Positions 16,359-26,388 of a DNA stretch of 64,000 nt are shown in pieces (positions within the stretch are counted from its first letter, which is position 1; each line of letters begins with the position of its first letter). Below the pieces are notes generated by a model. It was not told where the DNA came from and ran no database searches. It saw nothing but the letters and a program-made list of their open reading frames with translations. Source of the DNA: Spirochaetales bacterium. Lineage in GTDB: Bacteria; Spirochaetota; Spirochaetia; SZUA-6; JAFGRV01. A program made the translations under genes and the position numbers. Location of the stretch: NCBI GenBank assembly GCA_016930085.1, contig JAFGHO010000083.1:1-64000 (forward strand), read 5' to 3'.

Positions 16359-16384
16359 TAAGCAAACGACTTCCAAAGGAAGTC
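16359..16384 (+). repeat. dispersed hairpin element, copy 2, between convergent genes
   Basis: TAAGCAAACGACTTCCAAAG plus GAAGTC, nearly identical to 8915-8939. GACTTCC (16368-16374) pairs with GGAAGTC (16378-16384) around AAA, and outer GCAAA can pair with a TTTGC eight bases further on. It could serve as a bidirectional barrier between the converging glycosylase and peptidase genes, but no U-tract follows. Confidence 0.55.
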
Positions 16385-16416
16385 ACTCCTTTGCAGGCGG
16401 TATTTTCACTTCCCGT

Positions 16417-17340
16417 TCAGAGCCCGAATCTGCCTGTTTCGATCCATTCGTTTTTTATGAGCGACCACCAGTCGACCGCGAGTCCCCGGAGGACATATTC
16501 ATAAGGAAGCCACCCGTAGCCCACGTCGCCCCATCCCGTTCCCCACGAGTTTCGTATCAAAAGCGCGCCGGTCGTTTTGTTCGCCCCGCCGCCGGCTGTG
16601 GTATTGACGATCTCCATCTTATCGTCGTAACCCGCGGCAATGACGGCGTGGCCGCCGAGGATGCTTTCCCCCGAGGACGGGAAGGGAATTTTCCCCGAGG
16701 ATGAGGCCTGATCGATGGAATCATAGACCGTGAACCCGAACATCGACGGAAGGCCGCTGGAAATATTTGTCTTGATAAGGGAAAGCAGTTCGTTTTTTTC
16801 CGTTCCCGGGGGATCGAGGCGGTAATAGCTGATCGCCTGGTAGTTCAGGCCGAACGAATAACAGAACGCCGTCGGTTCCTCATCGAATGTGCTTTCCGAA
16901 TACGGCCAGTAAGCCTCCGGCGGAACCCCGAAGAGGACCATGGCGCCCATGGTCGTCCGGATGAACGCGCCCGTATCGCCATTTGTCCGCATGAGGTTCC
17001 GAGTCGCCTTGTAGAGGAAGAGACGAGAGGCGTCGATGTGCCTGTCGAACGACCTCCGTTCGAAATACTCCAAAAGTCCCACGCCCGCATGCGAGGTACA
17101 CGAACCGAGGGACAGCTGGTTTTCGACCGGGGAAAACCATTCCCGGAGAGACACAGCAGCCGGGACTCCGGTTTTACTTTTTTTCCCCGCTTTTACCGCA
17201 CCCAGCATGTCACTGATGGATCTTTTCAGTCCCAGTTCCCGCTGCTTTTGCGAGAGTGACGTGCGGTCGACCGTATAGTCCCTGAAATCGGGATAATCCG
17301 GTATCCATCCCATGCCGTAACCTCTATTACCTTCTCCCAT
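16417..17340 (-). CDS. papain-like cysteine peptidase (C1A family)
   Basis: The 307-aa protein has a complete papain catalytic set: oxyanion Gln75 and nucleophile Cys81 in ENQLSLGSC, His231 in LGGHAVIAAGYDD, and Asn264 in RNSWGTGWGDVGYGW. The N-terminal GWIPDYPDFRDY is typical of bacterial members. No signal peptide or membrane segment is seen, so it may be cytoplasmic or exported by another route; the absence of a long propeptide is notable. ATG start with a strong AAGGAGG site. It is 128 bp downstream of the A2M operon's last gene and may be transcribed separately. Confidence 0.9.
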   Translation of the reverse strand: MGEGNRGYGMGWIPDYPDFRDYTVDRTSLSQKQRELGLKRSISDMLGAVKAGKKSKTGVPAAVSLREWFSPVENQLSLGSCTSHAGVGLLEYFERRSFDRHIDASRLFLYKATRNLMRTNGDTGAFIRTTMGAMVLFGVPPEAYWPYSESTFDEEPTAFCYSFGLNYQAISYYRLDPPGTEKNELLSLIKTNISSGLPSMFGFTVYDSIDQASSSGKIPFPSSGESILGGHAVIAAGYDDKMEIVNTTAGGGANKTTGALLIRNSWGTGWGDVGYGWLPYEYVLRGLAVDWWSLIKNEWIETGRFGL

Positions 17341-17468
17341 ATGAACGTTCCTCCTTATGTATGAAAAATTATTGTATAACCGAATCGTTGTCGTGTTTGG
17401 ATATATAGTCTATCACATTTCGTATTTTTAACAGGAGTTCATACGTCGTTTTTAAAAAAATATTTCTC

Positions 17469-18167
17469 TCATTCAATAGCTCTCACGATTACCTCGTCGA
17501 TCCCGATCGAAAGACTGTTCGTTCTGAAGGAGATATACATCCCCGGCTGTATGACCGTGTCCAGGTCAAAGGGGTAATAATATTCAGGTTTACGGGGATG
17601 ATAAAACCTGCCTTTTCCGTTAGTGCAATCGATGCGTATTCTGAACCGGAGATGATCATTGTCCCGTCCCGTCGCCGTAAAATCCTCAGGAGAAAGAATA
17701 TCGGGATCGAGGGGGTATTCGTCGCCCTTTTTATTGTGAAGGAAATCCATATGTACCGGAGACGTACTCCGGTAGACCTGGAGGAAAAAGCAGTCGTCCC
17801 GGCCGTAGGCTTTGGGATCGAAGGTCATCCAGAGGAGGAAAGAGCGTCCCATCCCCCAGCTTCTTCCGGATGTCGGGGAATCGATGCAGATATGGATGCC
17901 GAACCCCCCGTAACGATCGGAAAGTCCGCCTCTATAGAAGCAATCAAACTCGTATTCCATGATTCCTTCCTGTTTGACCATTCTTGCCGAATGGGTCATC
18001 GTATCGGCGGTATCTTCCTGGACGAGGACCCCGTTTTTTATCGTCCATGATCCATTGATACGCTTCCATTCGCCCATGATGGCAAAGCCGTCCCGGATGA
18101 GATAATCTTCAGCGAGGCAGGGAAACGTCGCTGCGAATATCAGGATGAGGAAATGGAAAAGTTTCAT
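17469..18167 (-). CDS. exported protein with LamG/DUF1080-like beta-sandwich
   Basis: A 232-aa protein with a signal peptide (MKLFHFLILIFAATFPCLA). The mature part has the pattern of a concanavalin-like sandwich: GEWKRINGSWTIKNGVLVQE, IMEYEFDCFYRGG, GGFGIHICID and LRFRIRIDCTNGKGRFY. Such folds often bind carbohydrate, but no catalytic motif is visible. A Cys in the signal region (TFPCLAE) could be a loose lipobox. It starts 15 bp after pbpC, so it belongs to the A2M-PbpC operon. Confidence 0.65.
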   Translation of the reverse strand: MKLFHFLILIFAATFPCLAEDYLIRDGFAIMGEWKRINGSWTIKNGVLVQEDTADTMTHSARMVKQEGIMEYEFDCFYRGGLSDRYGGFGIHICIDSPTSGRSWGMGRSFLLWMTFDPKAYGRDDCFFLQVYRSTSPVHMDFLHNKKGDEYPLDPDILSPEDFTATGRDNDHLRFRIRIDCTNGKGRFYHPRKPEYYYPFDLDTVIQPGMYISFRTNSLSIGIDEVIVRAIE

Positions 18168-18182
18168 TGTATACTCCTTGTC

Positions 18183-20567
18183 TCAGTAGTCATCGACGTC
18201 GATCACGACTTTTTTGCTGTAGATATGGGCGCGGGCGAATTTCGCCTGTATCGTATGTGTTCCCTGTTCGAGGTTCCACCGGATACTGTAGGGGAATCCG
18301 GTTACCTGATACGCTTCCCCGTCGACGAGCCAGACGATTTCCTTAACAAGGGGCTCAACGTGCGCCCTGAGGGGGATCGATTGGCAGGCGCGGGGTGTTT
18401 CCGGATCGATAAGAAGACTTGAGCCGTTTTGGGGATCGAGAATGGTGATCGATGCATCATCGAGGGTTTCATAGGCGACTTCGGGTGTTTTATAGCCGTG
18501 TTTGACGGCCCACGCGCCGTATTCGGGGGGAAGAACGGCATATGACTGTGTGACGACCCTGTTAACGGGGGTTGTTTTTCCCGCGGGTTTGCCCGTCGCG
18601 CCGTCGATGGCAAACTCCCTGTGGAAACCGCAATATTCGAGGGGCTCTTCACCAGGACGGAAATATTCGATCGAAATATCGGTACAAAAAGAACCGGCAC
18701 ATTTTCCCGAGAGCTTGCATATCTTCCGCGGAATGGTATCCGGTGGCTTTTTGAACGGTTCTTCCCGTATTCCCTGCTTTTTTTCCGGGTCCAGGAAGGT
18801 GAAGACGGAATATACCGCAAGGGCCGCCTCACCGCCCGTGAGGTGATTCATACGGTGGTTTTTCGGATGCCCCATCCATATCCCGACGATGTAATCGGCG
18901 TTATAGCCGACCGCCCATGCGTCGCGGTAACCCTGGGAGGTTCCCGTTTTTATGGCGATGGGATAGGAAAAGCCGATTCTGCTCAATTGTTTGAAAGAAG
19001 GCGAGCGGGCAAGCGGATCGGAGAGAAACAGCGAGATCTGCCTTGCGGCATTGACGGACATGAGCCGCCTTCCTTTCTCCTCCCGGCTTTTATACTCGAA
19101 ACAAAGCCGGAATGTCTCCCCGTCTCGGGCGAGCATTCCGTAGGCGGAAACCAGTTGTTCGAGGGTGACATACAGCCCGCCGACGGCAAGCCCGTAGCCG
19201 TAATAATCAGACGGGTGTTCAGCGCCGCTTCCGAGACCGAGTTCGCTGAAATATCCGAGTGTCCTGTCGATGCCGATTGCATCGAGCACCCGAATGGCGG
19301 GAATATTCCTGCTGTTGGCAAGGGCGTGGCGGTACAGCAGCGGGCCGAGGTAATCGTCGTCAAAATTACCCGGCCTGTATTCACCTTTAATACTCAGGAT
19401 GGAAAGGGGAAGATCGGGAATGATACTGGCCGGCGTAAAGGTCCCGGTATCGAGCCCCAATCCGTAAAGAAACGGTTTCAGGGTACTCCCGGAAGAGCGG
19501 GGGGTGTCGGCGTAATTGATCGCCCCGGCGTTTTCTTTGTCATCGTAGCGCTCGCTCCCGATATATCCCAAAATATTTCCTGTTTTCGTTTCAGCGACGA
19601 TCACGGCGATATTGCCCGCGCCGCACGGCCTGTATTGCGCCATACACTGCGCCGCCGTCCGGTCGAGAAATTGCTGGATTTCCCGATCGAGACTCGTTCG
19701 TACCGGGCGGGAATAATTTTGGGTTCCGTTTTCCCCCGTTTTTTTTCCGTACGTTTCGAGCAGCCTGAAAAGATAGTGATAGGCGTATTCGGGACGGCAC
19801 TCTTTTATCTGATAGCTTTTATCATACAGCACACCAAGCGCGGTCCGGTATTCTTCTCCGGACATATGTCCTTCCGAATACAGTATTTCCAGAATAATAC
19901 GAGCCCGTTTCGCCGCCTTGAGCGAACCGTCGAACGTATAGAGGTTCATTTCTCCCGGCGCCTTGATCACCGCAGTGAGAAGCGCTGCTTCGGCCCAGCT
20001 GATGTCGGAGAGGGGTTTCCGGAAATACCGCCGCGCCGCGTACGCGACGCCGTGCATCTGGTTTCCCTGCGGGACGATCCTCAAATAGTGGCGGAGTATT
20101 TCCTCCCGCGGATACTTCAGCACGAGCAGCATCGCCGTGTAGATTTCACTCAGTTTGTTGAGGAGTTCTCTTTTTTTGGGATTCTGCATGCGCGCGACCT
20201 GCATCGGAATGGTTGACCCACCCTGTACGGGTTTTCCGCTTATGTTATTGAGTAAGGCCCGGAGAAGTGATCTGAAATCACAGCCGATATGGGAATAAAA
20301 ACGTTTGTCTTCGATCGCGATAAACGCCGCTTTTATCCTTTCGGGAACCGGTCCCTCGATCTTCCAGAATCCGTATTTACCGTCTCCGTTCTGGAAATCG
20401 GTCAAATATTCGTTGTCTCTGTCCTCGAAAAGGGGTGTCGCGGGAGGGCCCGCCAATCGTGCGGTGAGGAACGCATGAACGAACAACATAAAATGGGCAA
20501 GGAAAAGAATAATGAATGACAAGGCAACAAGGGGTTTGATTGTCTCTCTTATCGGCGTTCGTCTCAT
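18183..20567 (-). CDS. pbpC: penicillin-binding protein 1C (PbpC)
   Basis: Bifunctional peptidoglycan synthase anchored in the inner membrane. The 794-aa product has one N-terminal helix (LVALSFIILFLAHFMLFVHA), a GT51 glycosyltransferase domain with EDKRFYSH (Glu near residue 86) and QGGSTIPMQVAR, and a transpeptidase domain with STLK (near residue 360), SRN and KTGTS (near residue 540). The C-terminal BiPBP_C domain begins ITILDPQNGS and ends FPYSIRWNLEQGTHTIQAKF, diagnostic for PbpC. ATG 20567 is chosen, 11 bp after the A2M stop with GGACGGAAAG upstream; a longer form would overlap A2M. Confidence 0.94.
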   Translation of the reverse strand: MRRTPIRETIKPLVALSFIILFLAHFMLFVHAFLTARLAGPPATPLFEDRDNEYLTDFQNGDGKYGFWKIEGPVPERIKAAFIAIEDKRFYSHIGCDFRSLLRALLNNISGKPVQGGSTIPMQVARMQNPKKRELLNKLSEIYTAMLLVLKYPREEILRHYLRIVPQGNQMHGVAYAARRYFRKPLSDISWAEAALLTAVIKAPGEMNLYTFDGSLKAAKRARIILEILYSEGHMSGEEYRTALGVLYDKSYQIKECRPEYAYHYLFRLLETYGKKTGENGTQNYSRPVRTSLDREIQQFLDRTAAQCMAQYRPCGAGNIAVIVAETKTGNILGYIGSERYDDKENAGAINYADTPRSSGSTLKPFLYGLGLDTGTFTPASIIPDLPLSILSIKGEYRPGNFDDDYLGPLLYRHALANSRNIPAIRVLDAIGIDRTLGYFSELGLGSGAEHPSDYYGYGLAVGGLYVTLEQLVSAYGMLARDGETFRLCFEYKSREEKGRRLMSVNAARQISLFLSDPLARSPSFKQLSRIGFSYPIAIKTGTSQGYRDAWAVGYNADYIVGIWMGHPKNHRMNHLTGGEAALAVYSVFTFLDPEKKQGIREEPFKKPPDTIPRKICKLSGKCAGSFCTDISIEYFRPGEEPLEYCGFHREFAIDGATGKPAGKTTPVNRVVTQSYAVLPPEYGAWAVKHGYKTPEVAYETLDDASITILDPQNGSSLLIDPETPRACQSIPLRAHVEPLVKEIVWLVDGEAYQVTGFPYSIRWNLEQGTHTIQAKFARAHIYSKKVVIDVDDY

Positions 20568-20578
20568 TGACCGGTCCG

Positions 20579-23500
20579 CTACTTTCCGTCCTTTTTGGTA
20601 TCGATCTTTATTCTCGTTCCGTCGCTTCTCCCGTATTTCGACAGGTCGTACATGAGGCCGCATGTCGCGGGGGGCTGGATGCACTGACCTTCGAAGCCGG
20701 CACGGACGCGAAAATAAAAATCGTAGGTGCCGCGGGGAAGGTAGTCGTAATAAAAGGTGACATGATCGTCTGCGTACACGCTGTATGAGGGCTGCCGCGT
20801 GAAACTTCCGGCCGGTTTTGCCTCTTTGGGGGCCGTTTTCAGTTCCGGATTCAGCGGTTCGAATCCCGATGCGAGGGGAACGCGGATCGCCACATAGTAC
20901 TCGTCAGAGGCACTGACAAGCCGGATGTGTTCTTCGACAATGTCTTCCGTTTCATACCGGATCGTGCCGCCAGCCTGTACCGCGTTTTTTGCCGCAAGCC
21001 GGTTGTCGCTGTGGTAGCGGAGATGTTCCCTGCTCAAGACAAATCCCTTTGATACGGCGGTTACCGTGTCCCCCGGTCCGGCGGGGACGTATTCGATGGA
21101 ATAAAAGCAGGCGGGATCTGTCTTCGCGTTCGAGGAAGAGAGGGTGAGGGAACATTCGTCCGCCTGCGTGTCTTCGTGAATGAGAAGGGGCGAGTCTTTC
21201 AGCACGAGGTCGCTTTTTCTCCCCCCTGATTCGAGGGTGAACACGACGTTGTCCCGGCGCTTTGCCTCGATCGAGAGGATATCGCCGAGTGCAAGAAGCA
21301 CCGCGACATTCGTGGCCGTGTTCCCCCAGCCGTCTTCGTCGGAACGTGAAACCAGGTAATCGAGCATCAGCCGGACGTCTTTCGATGACGGATCGGCATG
21401 GTAAAGAGCGCGCAGCACGGAAGCAAAACTCTGCATTTCGTAAGAAAGAACGGGACCACCCCACCTGGTGTTCGTATATTGAAGCCCCTCGAACACCCTT
21501 TTCCTTTTCTCATCGAGGGAAAACACGGTACGTTCCCGCAGCAGCGCGAGGAGTTTTTTCGCCTGCTCGTTCGATTTTTTACCGTTTTTGATAAAGTAAT
21601 ACAGGATTCGACCCTGTTCATAGAGATCCGAATGATAGGCGGCAACGAGGAGGTCCTGCGCGTATTCCTCTTCATAGATGCCGATCTCACCCAACGCGAG
21701 CAGGGCCTCGATCCGTTCGCGCAGGGCGTATCCCGATGTGAGGAAAGCGTAGTCGCTTCTCAGGGCGCGTTTCAGGGCGGCAACCGGTCTGTCGAGGAGA
21801 TCCCCGGGGAAATCGAATCCGGCGGTTCTTGCCAGAGAGAGAAACTCGACCACATAGGCGGTCAGAAAGACATACCCCGCAGAGCCGGGCCAGAACGAGT
21901 AGAGGCCGTCATCCGTCAGACACGAACCGAGGTAGGCGACCAGTTCGCTCATCTGATGGGTATCCGGATAATAGGCGTCTTTTAATCCGAGTGTGTTGAA
22001 GAGATTGAAGAGTGCGAGGCCTGGATAGAGTTTGCTGATACGCTGTTCGGTGCAGAGGTGGGCGTAATTCGAAAGATAGGTCATCCCGTTCAGGATGGAA
22101 AGAAGGACCGGTTCGGTGGTGATGATGAAACGTCGGCGGACGCTGTTTTTTCTGTACGCCTCCCCGATTCCCGGAAACTGAAGCGGCTTTTTACCGGTCA
22201 GCAGTCCGAAGCGGTCGATCCTGTTTTTCGCGATATCATATTGCCACGGAAGCCGCAGGCTGAATCCGTCGGACGCGTTGTCCGCGTCGCGCTTGACGGC
22301 AAGGGTGATTCTGACCTCCTTCATGTACGGTTCCGATGTTTCTTCAGGAACATGAAAGGGGAAATAGAGACGGTGCGGCCTTCCCGTTTCCCACACAAGG
22401 TGTCCCGATTGTTCGATAAAAAGCCCGCCGTCGCGTCTGATATACATTCCGTCCGTTTTAATCTGATACGAACCCGGACCCCCTTCGCCTTCGACGACCC
22501 GACCGATGCCGCCGGCGACGAAATCGTCGAACGGCCGGACAAAGCGGGGAAGCGATGACTGGACGATGAGTGGAAGGCGGACCGAGATTCTGGATGATGC
22601 GGTTCCGAACTTATCCGGGCCGGAGATACCGATCGCCCTGACGGCAAAATCGGTGAGGTTGTCGGGGAGGGTTATGCGGACCGAAGCTTTCCCGTTTCGT
22701 ACGACAATTGTATCGTTGAAATACGGCACGGTCTGGAATACACGGCGTATCGATGTTCGTTCGATGAGACCGATCTCCTTTTCGAATTCGCCGCCGCCGC
22801 CGGGATTTTCCTCGACGGCGAGATTGCCCACCACATCGTTTCTCGTTTCGCGAATTCTGATGTGGGAACGGACGTCCCCGATAAACGAATACAGCGGGTT
22901 TTTGAATTGTTCCGTTCCCAGCGCCAGGACCGCCCTGTCGACGAGCCAGAGGGAGACAGCCCCGTCAAGGGGGACACCCCGGGCATCGGTCATGGTAACG
23001 GTGAGGGTTATCTCCTCACCCGGTTCCGTTTTATTAGGATGATCCAATGTGATGAGCGCCTTGTTTTCATCGGGTTCCACGTATATCCAGGTGGTATTTG
23101 CCATCGCCTGGGGCTTTCGCCTGTCGTCTTTGAAACGGACCTGTTCCGTTCCGCCGCCCGGAAGCCTTCCTCGTATAAGGAGGGTATGAACGGGAAGCCT
23201 GGGGATCATGTTTTTGGTCACGGGAATGGAAAAAAGCCCCGTGCCGTTTTTGATATCGATCCAGTGATATTCATTTGCGTCCGGCTTTTCCACCGCGATC
23301 AAAGCGCGCGCGGACTGAAAGGGGCTTTTCAAAAGAAGGGTGGCGAGGTCTCCTGGTGAATATGATGATTTGTCGAGGGTGGTCTCGAATATATTGGCCT
23401 CCGTTTTTTTCCATGTGACGGGGGTGTCCCCGGTCACGAAACAATCGGTATATACCTTCTGCATCCGGCCCAGGTTGTCCCAGCCGAGGACTTCCGCCAC

Positions 23501-26377
23501 ATAGATGCCGGATTCCGTCACCGGGACGGACAGACGGATCGGTTTTTCACCGGAAACATATTCCTTTTCGAAAATAAGTTTGTCGACGATATCGGAATTG
23601 TAAGCGGCCTCCCCGGTGGTAATATCGGTTTCGGTCAGGTAGGAGTGCCACTCGCGGTGATAGAGGCGCACTTTTATTTCCTTTCCCGCAAGGGGCGCCT
23701 CGTTATGGCCGATCACGAGTATTTCCGGTGTGACGGCGAGTCCCTCCCGTATCAGCTTTTCGAGTTTCAGTCCGATAACGAACGGCGGGAGGGCGAGTAC
23801 GCTCGTCGAAGCGGTAACCGTCTGAATATCGGCCCCGCGGACTGTCGCGTGGATGACATACCGCTGCGGGATCGAGGTGTTTTCCGTCGAGGGATCGATA
23901 GTGAGGGTCGCCGATCCGTTAGCGTCGGTCAGGTCCTCGAGTGAGTAGCTTCCCAGAAATCCCCCGGCTCGGACTGCGGTAAACCGCTCGTCGGATGAAA
24001 AAAGATAACCCGGAAAATCATGGGAAGTGATCTGGTAGCCATAGCGGTTGACTTCCCAGGTTATCTGCTGGTCGACCACCCGGCCGCCTGAGTAGTAGTC
24101 GGCGGTCATGGTCACGGTAAACACTTCATCCAGGGGAGTCTTCTCCGGGGCGGAAAGATTAATTTCAAAACGGGGAATTCGGTAGGCTTCCTTTTTAAAG
24201 GAAGTTGAAGCAAGCTGCGACCCGGAATCAGTATCCATCAAATATACCGTGTACGTACCGGTGGGTATATTCTGTTTGTCGAAGAGAAGGGAAAAATAAC
24301 CGTATTCGTTCAAGGTTACCTTGTAATCCCATGATTTCCCGCCGGGACCGCTAACGATCACCTGCGCTCCCGTCTCGCGATCGATTCGTATAATACCCTG
24401 CTTCCAGACACGTTTGTAGCCGAGGACATGAACCGACTCTTCCGGGCGGTAAATGGGGCGTTCTGTGAGAATAAAGCCTTTTTTAGCCGCTTCCTCTTTT
24501 ATGGTGACGGGTTTACTGTTCAGCCAGGAAAGCCAGTTGCCCGAAGACCCGAACCAGTGATTGTTCATGAACTCGGGCGGCGGATTTTGCGGGTCTAAAA
24601 CCAGATAATCCCCGTCGAGGGATACAACGATTCGCTTTATACGTTCCGGTATTTCGACCATATGGGAATAGTAAAACCGGCCTTCCCGGTCTGTCGATCC
24701 GCGGATGATCGTTTTCCATTGTTTGTCTTCGTAAGACTGTATCGATATATCGGCCCCGGAAAGCGGCTGTCCGGTTTTCAGGGATGTGACGATAAAATTG
24801 ATACCCTGTTCTTCTTCGATCGTACTCAGACTCAGGTCCGTGACGGTCATTTTAACGTAATACCGCCGCGAGGAACCCTCGAGTTCGCGGTAACCGAGGA
24901 GATAGGTTCCCGGCGCGCCGGGACCCGAAATTTCTGCGAGCATGGAGGCGACATCGATACCGAAATCGGCGTTCGAGGTGCTTTTATCGATGGGAAGGGA
25001 TATCACCCGGGAGATGAGGGGGGTGCCGAGAAGCCTGATCTGCTCCGCGATCTGTGTCCCGTATTCCGGTTCCTCGCCGGGCATCCTGGGCGGGGTCGAT
25101 TCATCGATGATCACGGGATTCGTGGGAAACGGCCAGAAATTGAGATCGAGGGGACTGACTTTATGGATTCTCAGATCTATTTTTTCCATGGCCCGGCCGG
25201 TCATCGGGTGGTACTGGGGCCCGTACCGTTCGACGATCGCGCTTGCCTGCAGCCACCGTATGGAGGGACTCAACGAGGTGTAATAGAAATACATCGACGA
25301 TTGTCCGAAAGAGGAAAGCCGCCGTCCCGATCTGCTTTCAAGGGGGATATGGGAGAGGGCCATCTGATAAGGTGTTTCGCGTTCAGCGTCAAAGTAGAGG
25401 ATGATTCTTTTCCCGTAGGCGTTATAGGTGAGGTTGCGGACGGCGGGCGTGATTTTGACGAGCTTTTTCACCTCCTCGACCGAAGGCGATGCTAAGTCTT
25501 CAGAGAATTCGATGAAGAGAGGATTTTTTCTTGTTCCGCAATTAATCGCCTGTTCCAGTGAATAAACGCTGCCGTTTCGCGCGATCGGATATTTGACAGA
25601 GCCGCTTCCCATACCGGCGATCGTAAACTCCCGTTTTGTCTCGAAGGTGTAGGTGGCAACCGAGCCCGGGATCGCGGGGTTCAGTGAAAGATCGAGCGAG
25701 AGGACCGCGCGTTTGCCGTATTCGACAGGGGAGGAAAGTGTGACAATATATATCGAATCGGAAGAACGTTTTTCCCGGTCGAATTCCTTGATCCGTATAT
25801 CCTCTCCCGTGATCCAGCGTGTTTCCTGTTCATCGAGGCCGGGCAGCTGCTGTATTGTGATGGTGATCATTTCCGCAAGGTCGCGGGGTTCGATTCGTTC
25901 GCCGAAGGTAAGGGTGATTTCCGAAAAAGGCTCCAGATCCGTTCTTCGGGACGGAGACACGTGCTTGGGCGGGATCATGAGGGTGGCAATGCGGTGCGTA
26001 CAGGTGCCGGTCGAAACTTCGAACTCCGCAAGCGGGGGCCAGGGGATCGCGGGTAAAAACTGGAGTATATGGTCGTCGAGCCATTTGTATTCACCCGGAT
26101 GATCCGGGGTTATTGAAATGATTCCTTCCGGATTATCGAGAGGTCCACCGGAAGCGGGGCCCCGTGATTCGGAGTAAAATACCGTGACCGGATCATAGCT
26201 GCGTAAAAAGGATTCGGGAAGGACGAGACAGTCTTGGTTTGCCGTGAGGCCGGCGGTGTCATCCGGAAGATGTTTCCCATACCGGATATCCGCCGTTTCA
26301 CCTTCCCCCAGCGAATATAATATGGGGTTGCAGATGAAGATGAGTACGATAATAATAGGTATATGCCTGGTATTCAT
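20579..26377 (-). CDS. bacterial alpha-2-macroglobulin (large, thioester-containing)
   Basis: Large periplasmic protease trap, thought to protect the cell when the outer membrane is breached. The 1932-aa product has a signal peptide (residues 1-25), many macroglobulin beta-sandwich domains, a bait/thioester half with YAHLCTEQ (Cys near residue 1441, which forms the internal thioester with Gln), an alpha/alpha-toroid complement-like domain around it, and a C-terminal receptor-like domain rich in PRGTYDFYFRVRAG. It matches the YfhM type that is co-encoded with pbpC in many Gram-negatives, as here. A Cys in the signal segment (IFIC) is a poor lipobox. Confidence 0.93.
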   Translation of the reverse strand: MNTRHIPIIIVLIFICNPILYSLGEGETADIRYGKHLPDDTAGLTANQDCLVLPESFLRSYDPVTVFYSESRGPASGGPLDNPEGIISITPDHPGEYKWLDDHILQFLPAIPWPPLAEFEVSTGTCTHRIATLMIPPKHVSPSRRTDLEPFSEITLTFGERIEPRDLAEMITITIQQLPGLDEQETRWITGEDIRIKEFDREKRSSDSIYIVTLSSPVEYGKRAVLSLDLSLNPAIPGSVATYTFETKREFTIAGMGSGSVKYPIARNGSVYSLEQAINCGTRKNPLFIEFSEDLASPSVEEVKKLVKITPAVRNLTYNAYGKRIILYFDAERETPYQMALSHIPLESRSGRRLSSFGQSSMYFYYTSLSPSIRWLQASAIVERYGPQYHPMTGRAMEKIDLRIHKVSPLDLNFWPFPTNPVIIDESTPPRMPGEEPEYGTQIAEQIRLLGTPLISRVISLPIDKSTSNADFGIDVASMLAEISGPGAPGTYLLGYRELEGSSRRYYVKMTVTDLSLSTIEEEQGINFIVTSLKTGQPLSGADISIQSYEDKQWKTIIRGSTDREGRFYYSHMVEIPERIKRIVVSLDGDYLVLDPQNPPPEFMNNHWFGSSGNWLSWLNSKPVTIKEEAAKKGFILTERPIYRPEESVHVLGYKRVWKQGIIRIDRETGAQVIVSGPGGKSWDYKVTLNEYGYFSLLFDKQNIPTGTYTVYLMDTDSGSQLASTSFKKEAYRIPRFEINLSAPEKTPLDEVFTVTMTADYYSGGRVVDQQITWEVNRYGYQITSHDFPGYLFSSDERFTAVRAGGFLGSYSLEDLTDANGSATLTIDPSTENTSIPQRYVIHATVRGADIQTVTASTSVLALPPFVIGLKLEKLIREGLAVTPEILVIGHNEAPLAGKEIKVRLYHREWHSYLTETDITTGEAAYNSDIVDKLIFEKEYVSGEKPIRLSVPVTESGIYVAEVLGWDNLGRMQKVYTDCFVTGDTPVTWKKTEANIFETTLDKSSYSPGDLATLLLKSPFQSARALIAVEKPDANEYHWIDIKNGTGLFSIPVTKNMIPRLPVHTLLIRGRLPGGGTEQVRFKDDRRKPQAMANTTWIYVEPDENKALITLDHPNKTEPGEEITLTVTMTDARGVPLDGAVSLWLVDRAVLALGTEQFKNPLYSFIGDVRSHIRIRETRNDVVGNLAVEENPGGGGEFEKEIGLIERTSIRRVFQTVPYFNDTIVVRNGKASVRITLPDNLTDFAVRAIGISGPDKFGTASSRISVRLPLIVQSSLPRFVRPFDDFVAGGIGRVVEGEGGPGSYQIKTDGMYIRRDGGLFIEQSGHLVWETGRPHRLYFPFHVPEETSEPYMKEVRITLAVKRDADNASDGFSLRLPWQYDIAKNRIDRFGLLTGKKPLQFPGIGEAYRKNSVRRRFIITTEPVLLSILNGMTYLSNYAHLCTEQRISKLYPGLALFNLFNTLGLKDAYYPDTHQMSELVAYLGSCLTDDGLYSFWPGSAGYVFLTAYVVEFLSLARTAGFDFPGDLLDRPVAALKRALRSDYAFLTSGYALRERIEALLALGEIGIYEEEYAQDLLVAAYHSDLYEQGRILYYFIKNGKKSNEQAKKLLALLRERTVFSLDEKRKRVFEGLQYTNTRWGGPVLSYEMQSFASVLRALYHADPSSKDVRLMLDYLVSRSDEDGWGNTATNVAVLLALGDILSIEAKRRDNVVFTLESGGRKSDLVLKDSPLLIHEDTQADECSLTLSSSNAKTDPACFYSIEYVPAGPGDTVTAVSKGFVLSREHLRYHSDNRLAAKNAVQAGGTIRYETEDIVEEHIRLVSASDEYYVAIRVPLASGFEPLNPELKTAPKEAKPAGSFTRQPSYSVYADDHVTFYYDYLPRGTYDFYFRVRAGFEGQCIQPPATCGLMYDLSKYGRSDGTRIKIDTKKDGK

Positions 26378-26388
26378 TGTTTCCTTCC

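Noticed and set aside
17341-17468. Possible promoter for the C1A peptidase (minus strand, TATACA near 17375).
   Set aside because: No -35 box at an acceptable distance; left unannotated.
18621-20216. 531-codon open frame on the plus strand.
   Set aside because: Fully antisense to pbpC, with low-complexity Arg/Gly-rich sequence; a codon-bias shadow.
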